DNA of 64,000 nucleotides from Cafeteria roenbergensis. Its lineage: Eukaryota; Sar; Bigyra; Bicosoecida; Cafeteriaceae. Shown here one piece after another: positions 28,064 to 39,456 of this stretch. Location: NCBI GenBank assembly GCA_008330645.1, contig VLTN01000071.1:62001-126000 (forward strand), given 5' to 3'. The notes under the pieces are model-generated. The model made no database searches, was not told the DNA's origin, and saw only the letters and a list, made by a program, of their open reading frames with translations. A program made the translations under genes and the position numbers. The stretch's first letter is position 1. Each line of letters starts with the position of its first letter.

Positions 28064-28428
28064 GCTGAGCAGCCAGGGCGGCATGCGCACAGATGCAAGC
28101 AGGGGAGGGGCATGGAACCTGTGCCGGCGCCGCGCGCCCGACGCGTCGTTGTGGAATGTGCGTGAGGCCATCGGTGCGTGCACCAAGTGACGATGGCCAC
28201 GACCATGCTTGCTGTGTGCACGCGAGCTTCGACACGTGGCACTGCTGGCCGACACTCCAGTCACAGGTTTCGGAATTCGGCGCGAGGCTGCAGCAAATCG
28301 TTCTGTCGCTCCTGCACGTGACGACTGGCCTCAGAACGATTACCGCACAGGGGCGAGGTGCAGCCTCCAAATGGCCGGGTGCGAGGCAGTGGCGTCGGCC
28401 ACGTGACGCTCCTCGGCAGAGGGGCGCT
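28064..28428. other. Convergent intergenic region of lower GC
   Basis: 365 bp between converging stops, visibly less GC-rich than the flanking upstream gene. No gene or repeat recognised. Confidence 0.5.
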
Positions 28429-29820
28429 TTACACCGGTACCCATTTTGATGTGTCGACGTTCCACTGCCCTGTGACAGTGCTTGAGACACTCGGGTCTTC
28501 CCCCACCTTGTCTGCGGTCGAACTGAAGGCGACCGTGGCGGAAACCGTGGCGTCGGCTACGTGCTTCACCACCGGAACCAGAGCTCGCCTGCTTGGACGA
28601 CGCAAGCTGGTGAAGAACATGGCCAGCGGCTTTGCCGCCTCTTTGCCAAGAACTGTGCAGCTCGAGCCGTCATTGTGGTCGCAGGGGTTGACGTGCTCGA
28701 CGAGACCCGGCTCGTTGCGCAGCTTCCAGACGATGCAGGCGTGCGTTGCAGCTCGTTCAAGCTTCGGGATGTTCCCCTCGAGCGCAGAGATCTCATCCTG
28801 GAGCGCCTCGACTTGACCTTTGAACTCCCTCTTTCTCCGCTTGCTCTTGTTCAAAGGGCCTCGGGTCTCCAGCTTTGCCAAATCGTCCCTCTTTGTTGCT
28901 AAGGTCTCGCGGTCAGCCTTGGAAGCGCCAGCGGCAACTTGAGCCTGGTCCAACGGACTTCCGGCGTGGTCGCTCGGGTCTTCGGCCAGCGCAAGCTCAG
29001 GATCGTTGGTGCAAGCCTTGCCCAAATCCCGCACTTCGGAAGGCAGGTACTTGAACGCGTCATTTTGCAACTTTGCGTCGAGCGTCTTGACCGGGCGTGC
29101 CTTGATTGCGTCCAGCAGGTCAGACACCAGAAGGATTGCGTTCTTGATTTCGGAGCACGCGCGGCCGCCATCAAAATGGCCCGGGTCGTGGCCCAAGAGC
29201 TTCTCGGCAGCCCCGTTGTACACACCTCTGCCATTCTTCGAGATGTCCACGTTGCCGCACATGTCCCCAACCTTGAAGGGTGCGCATGCGGCCCGAAAGC
29301 GATCAGCAAGGTCATTTTCGGTTGGCGCAACGTTCCGGTTGCAGAGCGTTGAGTGCGGGCCCAGGGTCTTGGTCGCGCCATCCACGGTCAGCTTCAGGTC
29401 GGCAGCCGCAACAACTTTGAACGAATTGGGGCCGCCCGAGGAGTCTTTGAACGCCTCGTCGATTTTGGCAAGCGGGCTGTTGCCGGCGGCGCTTTCATAG
29501 TGCCTGACCAGAGCGTCTCGAGCGTAGTCCTCCGACCCGTCGAAGAGCTGCAGCGAGACAGGGTGAGAACGAACGAGGGGCCGCGCGGCAAAGCTATCGG
29601 GCCAGCGAAGCAGGTTCGGTCAACCGGAAGGCAAGCGATGAGGCCGGGGAGGCCCCAGGGAGCTGCGAGCAAGCGCCGCGGCGCTCACCGTCACTGCGGC
29701 GAAGCGCTGCGCCTCCAACGAATCGCGGCCTCCGTCTGCCGGGGACAGGTGGCCCGCCGCGTGTGACGGGCGCAGGCTCGCGGCGGCAGCGCCCGCGGCA
29801 AGGAGGAGCAGGGCCCTCAT
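28429..29820 (-). CDS. Predicted secreted Cys-containing protein with coiled coil, orphan
   Basis: Two exons: 29820-29689 (44 codons) and 29547-28429, phase 0, giving 416 residues. Exon 1 is a signal peptide (MRALLLLAAGAAAASL) plus a short linker ending RFAAVT; exon 2 begins LFDGSEDYARD. There is no second membrane segment, so the product is likely secreted or luminal. At least eight Cys are spread through the mature part (for example DMCGN, RACSEI, KACTND, HACIVW, NPCDHN, SSCTVL), consistent with disulphides. Residues about 245-310 form a charged coiled coil (KRDDLAKLE, EALQDEISALEGNIPKLE). Base composition is about 57% GC in a line I counted, well below the neighbours at about 70%. The acceptor is CTGCAG, the only one of 18 in the window without CGCAG. 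No homologue recognised. Confidence 0.65.
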
Positions 29821-30180
29821 CCTGCAGGGATGCAGCGAGTGCGGCTTCGAATTGCTTGGCCTGCAGAGCCCGCTCGGCCGATTAACGCGGAATCCGGCGA
29901 GCGCCGCTGCGGCGGACCCGCCTCCCGTGGCCGGCTTCGACCCTCAAGGTCCGCTAACCGCGACTGGCCTCAGTGCCGATCGCGTGTGCCAAGTCGCGGT
30001 CATATGTCCGAGCTGCGACCACGCGGACCTGCAACTACCATCCCCCCCGCATCAATGCGAATCTGTCAAGGCTTCTGCCGAGACGTGTCTTGCTCGCTGC
30101 CGATGGGGCGGCCAGAGGCAATCACTCTCTCCCGCGCCGGAGAGCTGCCCCGCCCCTGCCGAGCAGAACACCGTCCACCA
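29821..30180. other. Divergent intergenic region between two secreted-protein genes
   Basis: 360 bp between divergent starts. The plus-strand frame is open upstream of the glutaminase ATG but lacks similarity. No clear motif. Confidence 0.5.
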
Positions 30181-32547
30181 ATGCGCAGCCTTGTGCTGGC
30201 GCTGGCTGCCGTCGCGGGCATCGCGGCCGGCGAGGCCGGCTTCCGGCCGCCCAGCGTGCCGCTGTTCGCCCGCGCTCCATTTTACAGCGTGTGGTCTGCT
30301 GCCGACCGGCTCACGGACGAGACGACCTCGTGGGGCGCCAACGGGGCGTCCACCGAAGTTGTTGCCGCGGTGCGGGTCGATGGCGCGACGTACCGCGTCA
30401 TGGGGCAGGCGTCCGGCTCGGACGAGTGGACGGTTCAACTCGGCAAGGACATCCCCGGGAACGACCTGCCTGGCATGCCGGTGTCGCTGCCGGAGAACAA
30501 GTGGGAGGCCTGCCAGCAGCGATGCAACGCCACGGGCGCCTGCTCTGCGTGGGCGTTCGGCCCAGCCGGCTGCGGGGGCGACCCGCAGGAGGCGCAATGC
30601 TGGCTCAAGTCGTCCTCGGGCCTCGTCATGGACAACTCGTGCCGCGATTTCGGGACCCGGCCCACCGGGCGCGGCTTCCCCGCCAACACGACGGCGCAGC
30701 AGCTGTCCGTGGACGTGCTGCCGACCCGCACGGTCTACAGCTTCCGCGCCGGCGGCGCCGTGGTGAACCTGACATTCACGACGCCGTTCGTGCCGGGAGA
30801 GGCGATGGAGGCGGCGTGGGCGCGCGAAGCTTCGATGCTTGACGTGTCTGCCGCGTCGGCCGACGGGGCGGCGCACGATGTGGCCTTCTACTTTGACGCC
30901 ACGGCGGACCTGGTCACGGACTCGATCGACACGGCGGTGGCGTACGGGGTGTACCCGCAGTCGGCGGGCGTGGCGACCACGGGGTGGATGCAGGCGTCCT
31001 CACCGCAGAGCTTCTCGCAGATGCAGGGCCAGGACCGCGTGTCCTTTGGCAAGCTGGTGCTGGCCGCGTCGGCTGGCTGGAGCACCGGCCTGGCGTCCGG
31101 CAGAGTGGTGCGCGGCGTCTTCGCGTCCGGCTCGACCCCGCGCGGGGGGCAAAGCATCTTCGACAGCGGCTCCTCCACGCCCGGCACGGACAACCCCGTG
31201 CTGTGGGCGAGCGCGTCGGTTCGCGTGGCCGCAGGCGGCGCCGCGAGCAGCGTCGGCGGCGGCACCATCGCGCTGGCCATGTCCTTCGACCCCGCGTTCA
31301 GCTACTTCGGGCGGCTGCTGCGGCCCTACTGGACGACCCTCTACTCAAGCGACCAGGCCATGGCCGAGGCGGCCGTGACCGAGCACCCCGCCGTGCTGGC
31401 GGCGTGCGTGGCGCTGGACGCGAACATCACGGGCCGCCTGCAGGCCGCCGGCGGGGACGACTACCGCATCGTGGGCAGCATGGCGTACCGCCAGTCGTGG
31501 TCCTCCACCACCCCGGTGTGGGACCCGGCGACGTCTTCGCGGTGGCTGATGCTCAAGGAGATCAGCTCCGGGTCGGACAGCCAGACGAGCGACGTCATCT
31601 ACCCGGCCTTCCCGCTGTACGGGTGGGCGGACCCCGCGGCGGCGTGGCAGATGCTCATCCCGCTGATGGAGTACGCGAACAACGGCACCGACGTGCAGTA
31701 CAACCTGGCATGGGCGCCGCACCACCTGGGTAAGTACCCCGTGGGCGACATCGGGCCGTCGCAGCAGGAGCAGATGCCCGTCGAGGAGACGGCGTTCATG
31801 CTCATCTCGCTGGCCTACCTGGAGGAGCGCCTCGGGGACGGCAAGGACACGTGGCTGCCGCGCAAGTACTGGCCCCTCGTGGACACGTGGGGCGAGTTCC
31901 TGCGGGCCAAGGCGGAGATCCCGGGTCTGGAGCTGTGCACGGACGACTTCCTCGGACCCATCCCGAACAACACCAACCTGGCCGCCAAGGGCATCATCGG
32001 CATGGGGGCCTACGCGCGGCTCATGCGCGCCCGCGGCAACGACACCGTGGCGTCCGAGTACGAGGCTCTCGCCGTGCAGTACACCAAGTTCTGGCAGGAC
32101 CACTGCTGGGCCTTGGACCACTACCAGCTCAAGTACTCGGACCCCGCGCTGCTGAGCTGGAGCACCAAGTACAACTTCATGCTGCAGCAGGCGCTGGCCA
32201 ACATCAACCAGACCAAGCCCTCCCCGACGCTGGCCAACTTCCCCTTCGCCTCGAGCATCATCCAGACGGAGCTGGACTACTACAACAACCACCAGTTCAA
32301 CAAGTACGGCGTGCCGCTCTACTCCGAGGCAACCTTTGCAAAGGCCGACTGGTTCTCCTTCATTGGCGCCATCATGGACAAGCCGGGCTTCCTCCGGGTC
32401 ATGGCCGCGCTTCGCGCCTTCCTCAACGACACGCCGCAGCGGGTTCCCTTCTCGGACTGGTACGACTCCATTTCCGGCGACCAGCGCGGGTTCCGCAATC
32501 GCGCCGTGGTCGGTGGCGTGTTCGCGCGGCTGTACCTTGGCTACTGA
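30181..32547 (+). CDS. Secreted glutaminase A-like enzyme (DUF4965/DUF1793) with PAN-like insertion
   Basis: A 788-residue intronless gene. It begins with a signal peptide (MRSLVLALAAVAGIAAGEAG), and I chose this ATG for that reason. The family pattern of fungal and protist GtaA is clear: RPPSVPLFARAPFYSVWS, then a beta-sandwich (DUF5127-like), then DYRIVGSMAYRQSW, VIYPAFPLYGWADP, APHHLGKYPVGDIG, MPVEETAFMLISLAYLE, and the end FSDWYDSISGDQRGFRNRAVVGGVFARLYLG. These enzymes hydrolyse glutamine outside the cell. At residues about 100-160, inside the N-terminal sandwich, sits a six-Cys module (ACQQRCNATGACSAWAFG to NSCRDF) that looks like a PAN/apple domain and is not normally part of GtaA. Several N-x-S/T sites suggest glycosylation. 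Glutaminase activity is inferred from the family only. Confidence 0.88.
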   Translation: MRSLVLALAAVAGIAAGEAGFRPPSVPLFARAPFYSVWSAADRLTDETTSWGANGASTEVVAAVRVDGATYRVMGQASGSDEWTVQLGKDIPGNDLPGMPVSLPENKWEACQQRCNATGACSAWAFGPAGCGGDPQEAQCWLKSSSGLVMDNSCRDFGTRPTGRGFPANTTAQQLSVDVLPTRTVYSFRAGGAVVNLTFTTPFVPGEAMEAAWAREASMLDVSAASADGAAHDVAFYFDATADLVTDSIDTAVAYGVYPQSAGVATTGWMQASSPQSFSQMQGQDRVSFGKLVLAASAGWSTGLASGRVVRGVFASGSTPRGGQSIFDSGSSTPGTDNPVLWASASVRVAAGGAASSVGGGTIALAMSFDPAFSYFGRLLRPYWTTLYSSDQAMAEAAVTEHPAVLAACVALDANITGRLQAAGGDDYRIVGSMAYRQSWSSTTPVWDPATSSRWLMLKEISSGSDSQTSDVIYPAFPLYGWADPAAAWQMLIPLMEYANNGTDVQYNLAWAPHHLGKYPVGDIGPSQQEQMPVEETAFMLISLAYLEERLGDGKDTWLPRKYWPLVDTWGEFLRAKAEIPGLELCTDDFLGPIPNNTNLAAKGIIGMGAYARLMRARGNDTVASEYEALAVQYTKFWQDHCWALDHYQLKYSDPALLSWSTKYNFMLQQALANINQTKPSPTLANFPFASSIIQTELDYYNNHQFNKYGVPLYSEATFAKADWFSFIGAIMDKPGFLRVMAALRAFLNDTPQRVPFSDWYDSISGDQRGFRNRAVVGGVFARLYLGY

Positions 32548-33246
32548 GCGACCTCCCGGACAGCATGCGGGCTGGGTGCGTGTGTGTGGGTGTGACCGAG
32601 TCGCCACAGTGTGTGTGACGCCCCCGGCCTTCCAACGTAGTGTTTTGTTTGTGCGTGAACCATTCAAATGGTTGCACTTTTCTTCCGCGCCGTCGTGGCA
32701 CAGCGCGGACCAATCACCCCTGGCTGGTTTGCGCGGTTGGGTGAGCTTTGCGTTTGCGGCGCTGTCGCCCCAATCGTAAAGCAGACATGACACTGCAAAT
32801 GCAAGTCTTCGGAGAACGAGAATGCCTCTCCCACTTTCCGTTTCATGGTGTCTTTTCATGGCTCCGAAGCGAATTATCTGTCCTCATCCTTCGCAAGCGC
32901 GGGACAGAAATGTCGTGTACGCCCAGGTGCACGCCCGCGCAGCACTGGGCACTCCAGTTGCGAAGACGGTCCCAAGCATTCCCGTCCTCCAGGTCCCTCC
33001 AAGGCTGCCGCCAACCGGCTCCGAGGCCGTGGCAACTGGCCACCGCAGTCACAATCCTGCAGCACGGGACGCACCGCTGCTGGCGCGTGCCAAGCTGCTC
33101 CCGGCGCACGCAAACCTGCACCGCTCGCGGGCGGCGGCTGTGCTCGGGCTCGCACAGGCCGGCTGGCCGCCAGCTCTGCCGCCGTTGCATTGCCGCCCGT
33201 TGCCCGGCGCGGCACTTGCGGTTCGGCGCGAGGCCCGCCCGGAGTC
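32548..33246. other. Intergenic region, lower GC, no gene seen
   Basis: 699 bp between the glutaminase stop and the KNL1-like start. It has GT-rich patches near 32580-32610 and is clearly less GC-rich up to about 32950. Only short frames on both strands. Confidence 0.5.
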
Positions 33247-35038
33247 ATGCAGGCCCTCTCGCCCAGCACCAACGCGGCCAACAAGGTGAGACACTGCCTT
33301 GACGCGGAGGCTCGCAGCCTGCCCGGCCAGGACGTCGAGGCCAGGGCCGTGGGGCAGGCGAGCGCCAAGCGACTCTTGCCCTTGCAGACAACTGTCCTGC
33401 TTCGGTCGCTGCGCACCCCTGAGCCACAACCAGACCACCCGCGCCCCACTGCTGGTTCGCGCATACGCAGGCTTCGTGAGGACCGAACGGGAGCCTGGCC
33501 TGGGGGGGAGGCGTGGGGACAGGGGGTGCCTCGGGGCGCGGCCCGTTGGCGGCTTGCGCTGCCGCTCCCGCGACGCCGTCTGAACGCTGTGCCGCATTCG
33601 CTGCGCGCTGCCACGCTGCCCGCAGTTCGGCAGCAAAGTCGCTGCCACGGAGGAGCCCCCGCGTGGCAAGGCGCTCTTCGCTGGTGAGCCGCGCAGCTGC
33701 TCGCGCTCGCTGACCTCATCGCCATTGCCTGTTTGGCTCGCAAACCCTTCGCCCTGCGCCTGTTGTGGTGGTGCTCTCCGTGCCGCAGTCGCGCGCGTCC
33801 AATGCCGGCGACTCGTCCTTTTTCTCAGATGCCGGCGAGTCGCACGAGCAAGAGGATGCCACCGTGAACGCTGGCGTTCTGCAGGACCTGTTCGCCGAGG
33901 CCGGCGGCGAGGACACTCCTCGCAGCGCCCGCCGCTCCAGCCGTGGTTCCCGCCGCGCGTCTGCCGCGGCACTGTCCATGCAGTCGCCTGGCCGCCGCGC
34001 TTCCGCCGCATCGCGCCGCCGGTCCTCTGCCGCGGCCTCCGCTGCCGCGGCCGCAGTTGCAGCGGCGGGCCTGGCAACTAGCATGGCGGGCCGAGCCGGC
34101 CCGACCCTGGGCGACCTCCTCGCCGAGGAGGACGAAGAGGACGACCACGCGGAGGGCGTGTCCCAGGCCGCTTCTCCAGCCGCCGCCGCCTCCGACGCGG
34201 CTAGGCCGGGCCAGGCCGCGTCCACCCCTCCCAGCAGCTCGGCCTCTGCCAGCGCGCCCGGAGCGAGCGCCGCTGCTGGTGCCGCCGAATTGAGCGACGC
34301 CGATGGAGTCCACGACGACGGCGACGGCGACGAGGAGGAGGAGGAGGAGGAGGAGGAGCTCGACGTCTCTCCCGCGCGCAGCGACGCAACCGGCGGCTCC
34401 TCGCGCTCCAGCAAGCGCCGCTCCGTTCCCCGCCGCCTTCGCACCGGCACGGCCAGGCAGACTGCCTCCCCGAGCGCCATCCTGCAGCTCTCTGCCATGC
34501 TCAACGACGAGACGGGCGGGGCGGAGCTGGATATGGCAGAGCTGGACGGGGACGAGGACGAGGACGGCGCCCAGGCCGGTGCCTCGGAGCCGAGCATCGC
34601 CTCTCCGGCGTCTCCCCCCGCCAGGCCGCACCCCGTCGCGCCCCCGTCGCGCAGCGCTGCCCTTGCCGCCGGGACTGCCGCCGGGCTGGCGGCTTCGTCC
34701 TCGGCAGCAGCGTCCGGCCGGCCCCGGCACGCTGAGCCCGTCAACCAGCTCAGCGCGTCGGCAGTCATGCCCTCCCGCCGAGGGGCGGCCACGCCCGGCA
34801 GGTCCTGCCTCAGCGCCAAGAAGCCGCGTCTCCCGCGCGGCGCCCGCGTGGCCTTCGGATCCCCGCAGACGGCCGAGTTCCGGCGTACCAGCCCGGCCTC
34901 CCACTGGACCCCGCTGCCCAAGGGGGCACACTCCCGCGCTTCGATGGGCCCCGAGCCGACGGCTCTCGTCATGGACGGGGCTGAGGACGGAGGCGCGCAG
35001 ACAAGCCCCGCGAACGCCCCTCCCGCCATTGGCCAGAC

Positions 35039-35085
<47 letters not shown>

Positions 35086-38000
35086 GTGGCAGTGGCGGTG
35101 GCGGTGCCAGCGGCGATGTTGCAGACGCCGAGGGCGGTGACGTGTCGCCGCACACCGCCAAGAACGATTCCCTCCTCTCAAGCTGGGAGGACAGCGACGG
35201 CACCCCCACGCGCCGGGCGCACAAGGCATCGAGCCGCCGCCAGTCCACGGCCGGCCTCTCGCCGGCAGGGCCGTTGCTGGAGGACGGGGAGGGCGGCGCC
35301 GCGCACGGCGACGACGCTGAGGACGAGGACGAGGACGTGGACATGGACGGCCCAGGTGTTGCCGCCGACGACAGCGACGAGGAGGACGGCACGGATGCAG
35401 GGACAGCTGAAGGCGCTGTCGAGGAGCCGCTGCCTCGCCGCAGCCCGCGCCTCGCATCCAAGGCAGTGTCGCGCACGTCCGTGGGCAGCACATCCGGGCA
35501 GGCCGCCTCCGACCTGGCTCTGCCAGCGGCCGGACCCCTGGGCGCCAGGGCGCGCGGGGCGCGGCGTGCATCCTTCATGCCGACGTCCCGCTCCAGCCAT
35601 TCGAGCCGCAGCATGCAGCCCCGCCGCGCGTCTCTGGCGACCGCAACCCTGCCATCGACGGGCCTCTGGGACGAGGACGAGGACGAGGACGACGAGGAAG
35701 AGGTCGACGGGGAGGAGGATTCTGCTGCTGGCACCTCGCCGGCCGACGGATCTGCTGCAGCTGTGGCTGAGGCGATCCGCGAGGAGGACGAGGAAGAGGA
35801 GGACGAGGGCGAGGACGAGGGCGAGGAGGCCGCAGCGGGGGCTGAGGAGGGTACTGCCTCGAGCGCGGCCGTGCAAGCGGACGCGTCGGCCGCCACGCCC
35901 TCCACGCCGCTCCGGCGCTCTGCCCGCCGCGCCTCCGTCGGCAAGCGGGCGTCTGCCTCAAAGCCGGTCGGCACCCCCGAGCCCAAGCCTGCCACCGCCA
36001 CCCCCGCGGGCGACCAGGCTGACGCCGACAGCGACGCGGACATGGACGGCGACGACACGCCGGCCCGGAACACGCGCTCGGCAAGCAAGCGGGCCGCGGC
36101 GAGGCGCCGCTCCCGTCGCTCCTCCGCCGGCTCTGCCAAGGCAGCTGGCGCAGGGGCGGCCGCCGGTGCCGCAGACGAGGACGCCACCGTGGGGCTCACC
36201 GCTCTGGACGGCCTGCTGGGCCAGTCCGCCACCGTCTCCGTGCACATGGACGACGACGACACGGTGGGGGCCTACGCCGCCGACGTCGCCACGACCACGG
36301 CCGCGCTTGCAGGCGCGGTCAACGCGGCTGCCACCGCGGACGTCTCCATGGACCGCGGCGACGCCGACGTCAGTGCCGACGTCGACCAGGACGAGCCTGC
36401 CGTGACCCGCTCGGGCCGGCGGTCTCGCCGTCGGAGCTCCGTCAGCCGGCGGGCCAGCGGCGTGTCCGAGGCACACGAGCGGGACCCGACGCTGCGGGTG
36501 AGCCAGCTCGCCACGTCATCCGCGGGGCAGTCCGCGGCCGAGGATCGCACGGAGGCCCTCGAGACTTCGCTCGGAGCCCTGCTGCAGCAGGAGGGCTCGC
36601 CAGAGCGCCGCCCGAGCGCTCGTCGCGTGTCGTCGCGCCGCCCGCGCGCGTCCACGGGCAGGCGCTCGGTCCGCTCGAGCGTGGGCTCGGCGCGCCGGTC
36701 CGGCTCGCGCCACCTCGTGTTCCGCTCGGTGCCGGGAGCCGGTGCTGGCGCTGGCGCTGGCGCGGGCGGGGAGGCCACAGAGACGCTTGGCACGCTCACT
36801 GGCCTCCTCAAGGACGCGGTGGCCAAGACTCAGGGGGCCGACGGCGAAGCGGCAGCTTCTGGCGCCGCTGCTGACGAGGTCACGATGCCGCTAGGCACGT
36901 TGGGGTTGCTCGTTGACGAGGCTATGGGTGGCGGCGAGGACAGCGACGTGGCCAGCAGCAGCCCGTTCACTGACGATGAGGAGGACGAGGAGGACCATGA
37001 CGAGGCTGTGGCGGGCGGCGCGGGCGCCACGCACGCCGAGGCAGAGGCAGAGGACGCCACGGAGACGCTGGGCACGCTGGAGGGGCTGCTTCTCGCGGCG
37101 GCCAAGCAGGAGGTCAGCAGCGGCGCGGACAGCGACGCTTCCGACGCCGAGGACGAGGACGAGGCGGAGGCGGACGACCATGAGGGCGACGAGGAGGAGG
37201 AGCGACTCCTGGCTGCAGAGGCACTGATGCTGCGCGAGTCGGGCGTGGCCGTGGACGACGCCGAGCGCCGGCGAAGCCACTCGCGTCCACGCGTGGACTC
37301 GGAGGAGTTCTCCCGCGACGAGGATGCCGTTGCGGGCGAGGACGACGCCGAGGACGACGGCGCGGCGTCCGACTCCATGGACGAGGCCCTGGGCCGCCCC
37401 TCCTCGCAGGGGGCTGCCAAGCGGAGCAGGGGGCCCACCGACTCAGACGCCGGCGTGGCCTCCCGCCGCCGCAGCGCGGGATCGAGCGCCGGGCCCGTCG
37501 CGCCGGTGGGAGTCCACGTCGCGGCCGCGCGCTGCGGCGTGCCCCTGCCCCCCTCCAGCGAGGGCACCTTTGCCGCGGAGGCGCACCACTCCGCGCAGGC
37601 GGCCAAGCGCCGCCTCGCCGGGCAGGAGCTCTGCCAGATCGTGAACGGCGCCAGCGCGGGCAGCGAGGCCGAGGTCGGCCCGTGGGAGGCGGCGGCCCGG
37701 TCCGAGTGCGGCAGGCAGGAGGCAGCGGCCCTCCGCTGGGCGGGGAGGCAGCTCGCGGCCGGGAGGACGGAGCTGGGAGCGGCTCTGGAGCGCGCCCTGG
37801 TCCGGGCGGACACGCAGGAGCCCCTCGCGGACGGAGCCATGGCCAACCCCCTGGCGGCGGCGGCAGCGCGCGGCAAGGCGGGCTGGGTGCCCCTCAAGGC
37901 GCTGGCAGAGCTCGCCGCGGAGCGCACATCCCTCTACGTAGCCGAGTGGCGCCGGGACGTTCGCCGTCACAAGATGGAGGCACTGGCGAAGGAGGAGGAG

Positions 38001-39164
38001 GCCGCGAGCGGGCGGGCGGCGGCCGTGGCCGCGGCGGCGGGCAGCCTCCGGGGGGCGCTGGCCCGCGTTCGCGCGGAGATTGCCGAGACCAGGAGGGCGC
38101 GGGAGGCCGGAGAGCGGCGCGCCGCGGAGGAGAAGCGGATTCGCGCGGCGGTTCAGGCCGCCGAGCGTGCACGGAGCGAGCGCGCGGCTGCGCTGGTGGC
38201 GGCGCAGCGGCTGCAGGAGCGCTGCGAGGACGCGGAGGCCCGCATCGAGGCTGTCAGGGCCGATGCGCGCCGCCTCGAGGCTGAGGCAGCGGCGTCCGGG
38301 GCGCCCATTGCGGCCCTGCATGCCACGCCCTCCTCCTCCTCCTCCTCCTCCTCGTCATCGTCGGCTTCTGCGGCAGGTGCCAAGACGGACAGCCGACGGC
38401 CAACGGAGGCGGCCGTCGCGCGTGCCCGCGACCTGATGTCTCGGTTCGCGGCTCTGCAGACAGCCTCCCCGTGGCGCGTGGAGGAGGCGTCGGCGGGCTC
38501 TGCCGGGGGGCGCTGGCGCCTCTCGCTGCGGCACTCGGACGGCTCTGCCCACCAGGCCACGTTTGCGCTCGGCCCCGCACCTGAGGGCGGCAGCGGCGTG
38601 CGCCGGGCGGGGAGCTGGCGGGTGGAGTGGGTCCCGCCCGCCTCCGGTGCGGGAGCGGGAGCGGGCGCGGGCGCCGCTTCGTCGGGCACGGCTGCGCTGG
38701 CGGGTAGCGTGCTTCCAAGCGCCGCAGCTGCCGCCACGGCGGCGCTCGCCTCCAGCTGTTCGACAGCGGCGCAAGTGCCGGAGGCGCTGCTCCGAGCGGG
38801 CGCCTCGCTCAGGGCGGCGGGGCTGACGGTGGCCCGGGCGGCGGCCGCGATGCGTCGCGGGCCAGTGGAGCTCTCCGCGGACGGGGCCGTGGTGTCCGTG
38901 TCGTCTGTGACGTCACGGGCAGTTGTGCGTGTCGCAGTCACGGCGGCGGCGCTGGCAGAGCTGGAGGGGGTGGCTGCAATGGACGCCGGGCGCCGCGGCC
39001 TGCGCTGCGGGGCGGGCGTCGAGGTGTCCGTGCCCATCTGCAGGGGGAGGCTGACGGCCGCCGAGGCTGCCTCTCGCGCGACTCTGGGGCTGGCGGCGGT
39101 GGCGGCCGGGCCGGGCGTGCTGGAGCGGGTGGTTGCGGCGGTGCGGCGGTCGCTCGACGCCTGA
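33247..39164 (+). CDS. KNL1: KNL1/Spc105/Spc7-like kinetochore scaffold
   Basis: Two exons proposed: 33247-33285 (MQALSPSTNAANK) and 33789-39164, phase 0, giving 1,804 residues; the first join is the least certain part. Order along the chain: a basic Ser/Arg-rich N-terminus; a PP1-docking RVAF (bases 34845-34856) followed by GSPQTAEF; long acidic linkers; repeats of the form T-x-x-L-G-x-L-x-x-L-L (bases about 36180-37091) that resemble diverged MELT phospho-repeats; a coiled coil (about 37960-38290); and a C-terminal RWD-like region beginning LMSRFAALQTASPWRVEEA. This order is the KNL1 architecture, which recruits Bub1/Bub3 and PP1 and binds the Mis12 complex. No single segment proves it; a different scaffold with the same layout is possible. 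It contains an AGC repeat (poly-Ser). Confidence 0.68.
35043..35084 (+). repeat. AGC trinucleotide repeat coding poly-serine
   Basis: Fourteen or so uninterrupted AGC triplets in the KNL1-like gene, giving a pure serine run followed by Gly/Ser. Confidence 0.9.
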
Positions 39165-39456
39165 GCGGGCCGCAACGGTTGCGGCCGCGGAGGGTGAGGT
39201 GGCTTTGCGACGCGGCCGAAGGCCTGCGCTGGCCTTTTGAGAGAGCGACGGGGGGGTGAGTGACTTTGGTGATGGGTGTGTGATTGCGTCCCCTGCATTG
39301 ATCCGAAACGATTGCTCGCCGGCTGAGGGGCGGTGCGCGGTGGAGACCATTCGACGCGAGCGGTTGACAGACATAGGATCACCCACACGCTCACTGAACG
39401 CAAACAAACACAGGAGGGGGGGGTGGCGGCGGGCGCGCCCGCGAGATGCCGGCGGC

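Noticed and set aside
33716-36262. 848-codon minus-strand frame opposite the KNL1-like gene
   Set aside because: Ser/Ala-rich mirror of acidic and Ser codons on the plus strand; no protein feature of its own.
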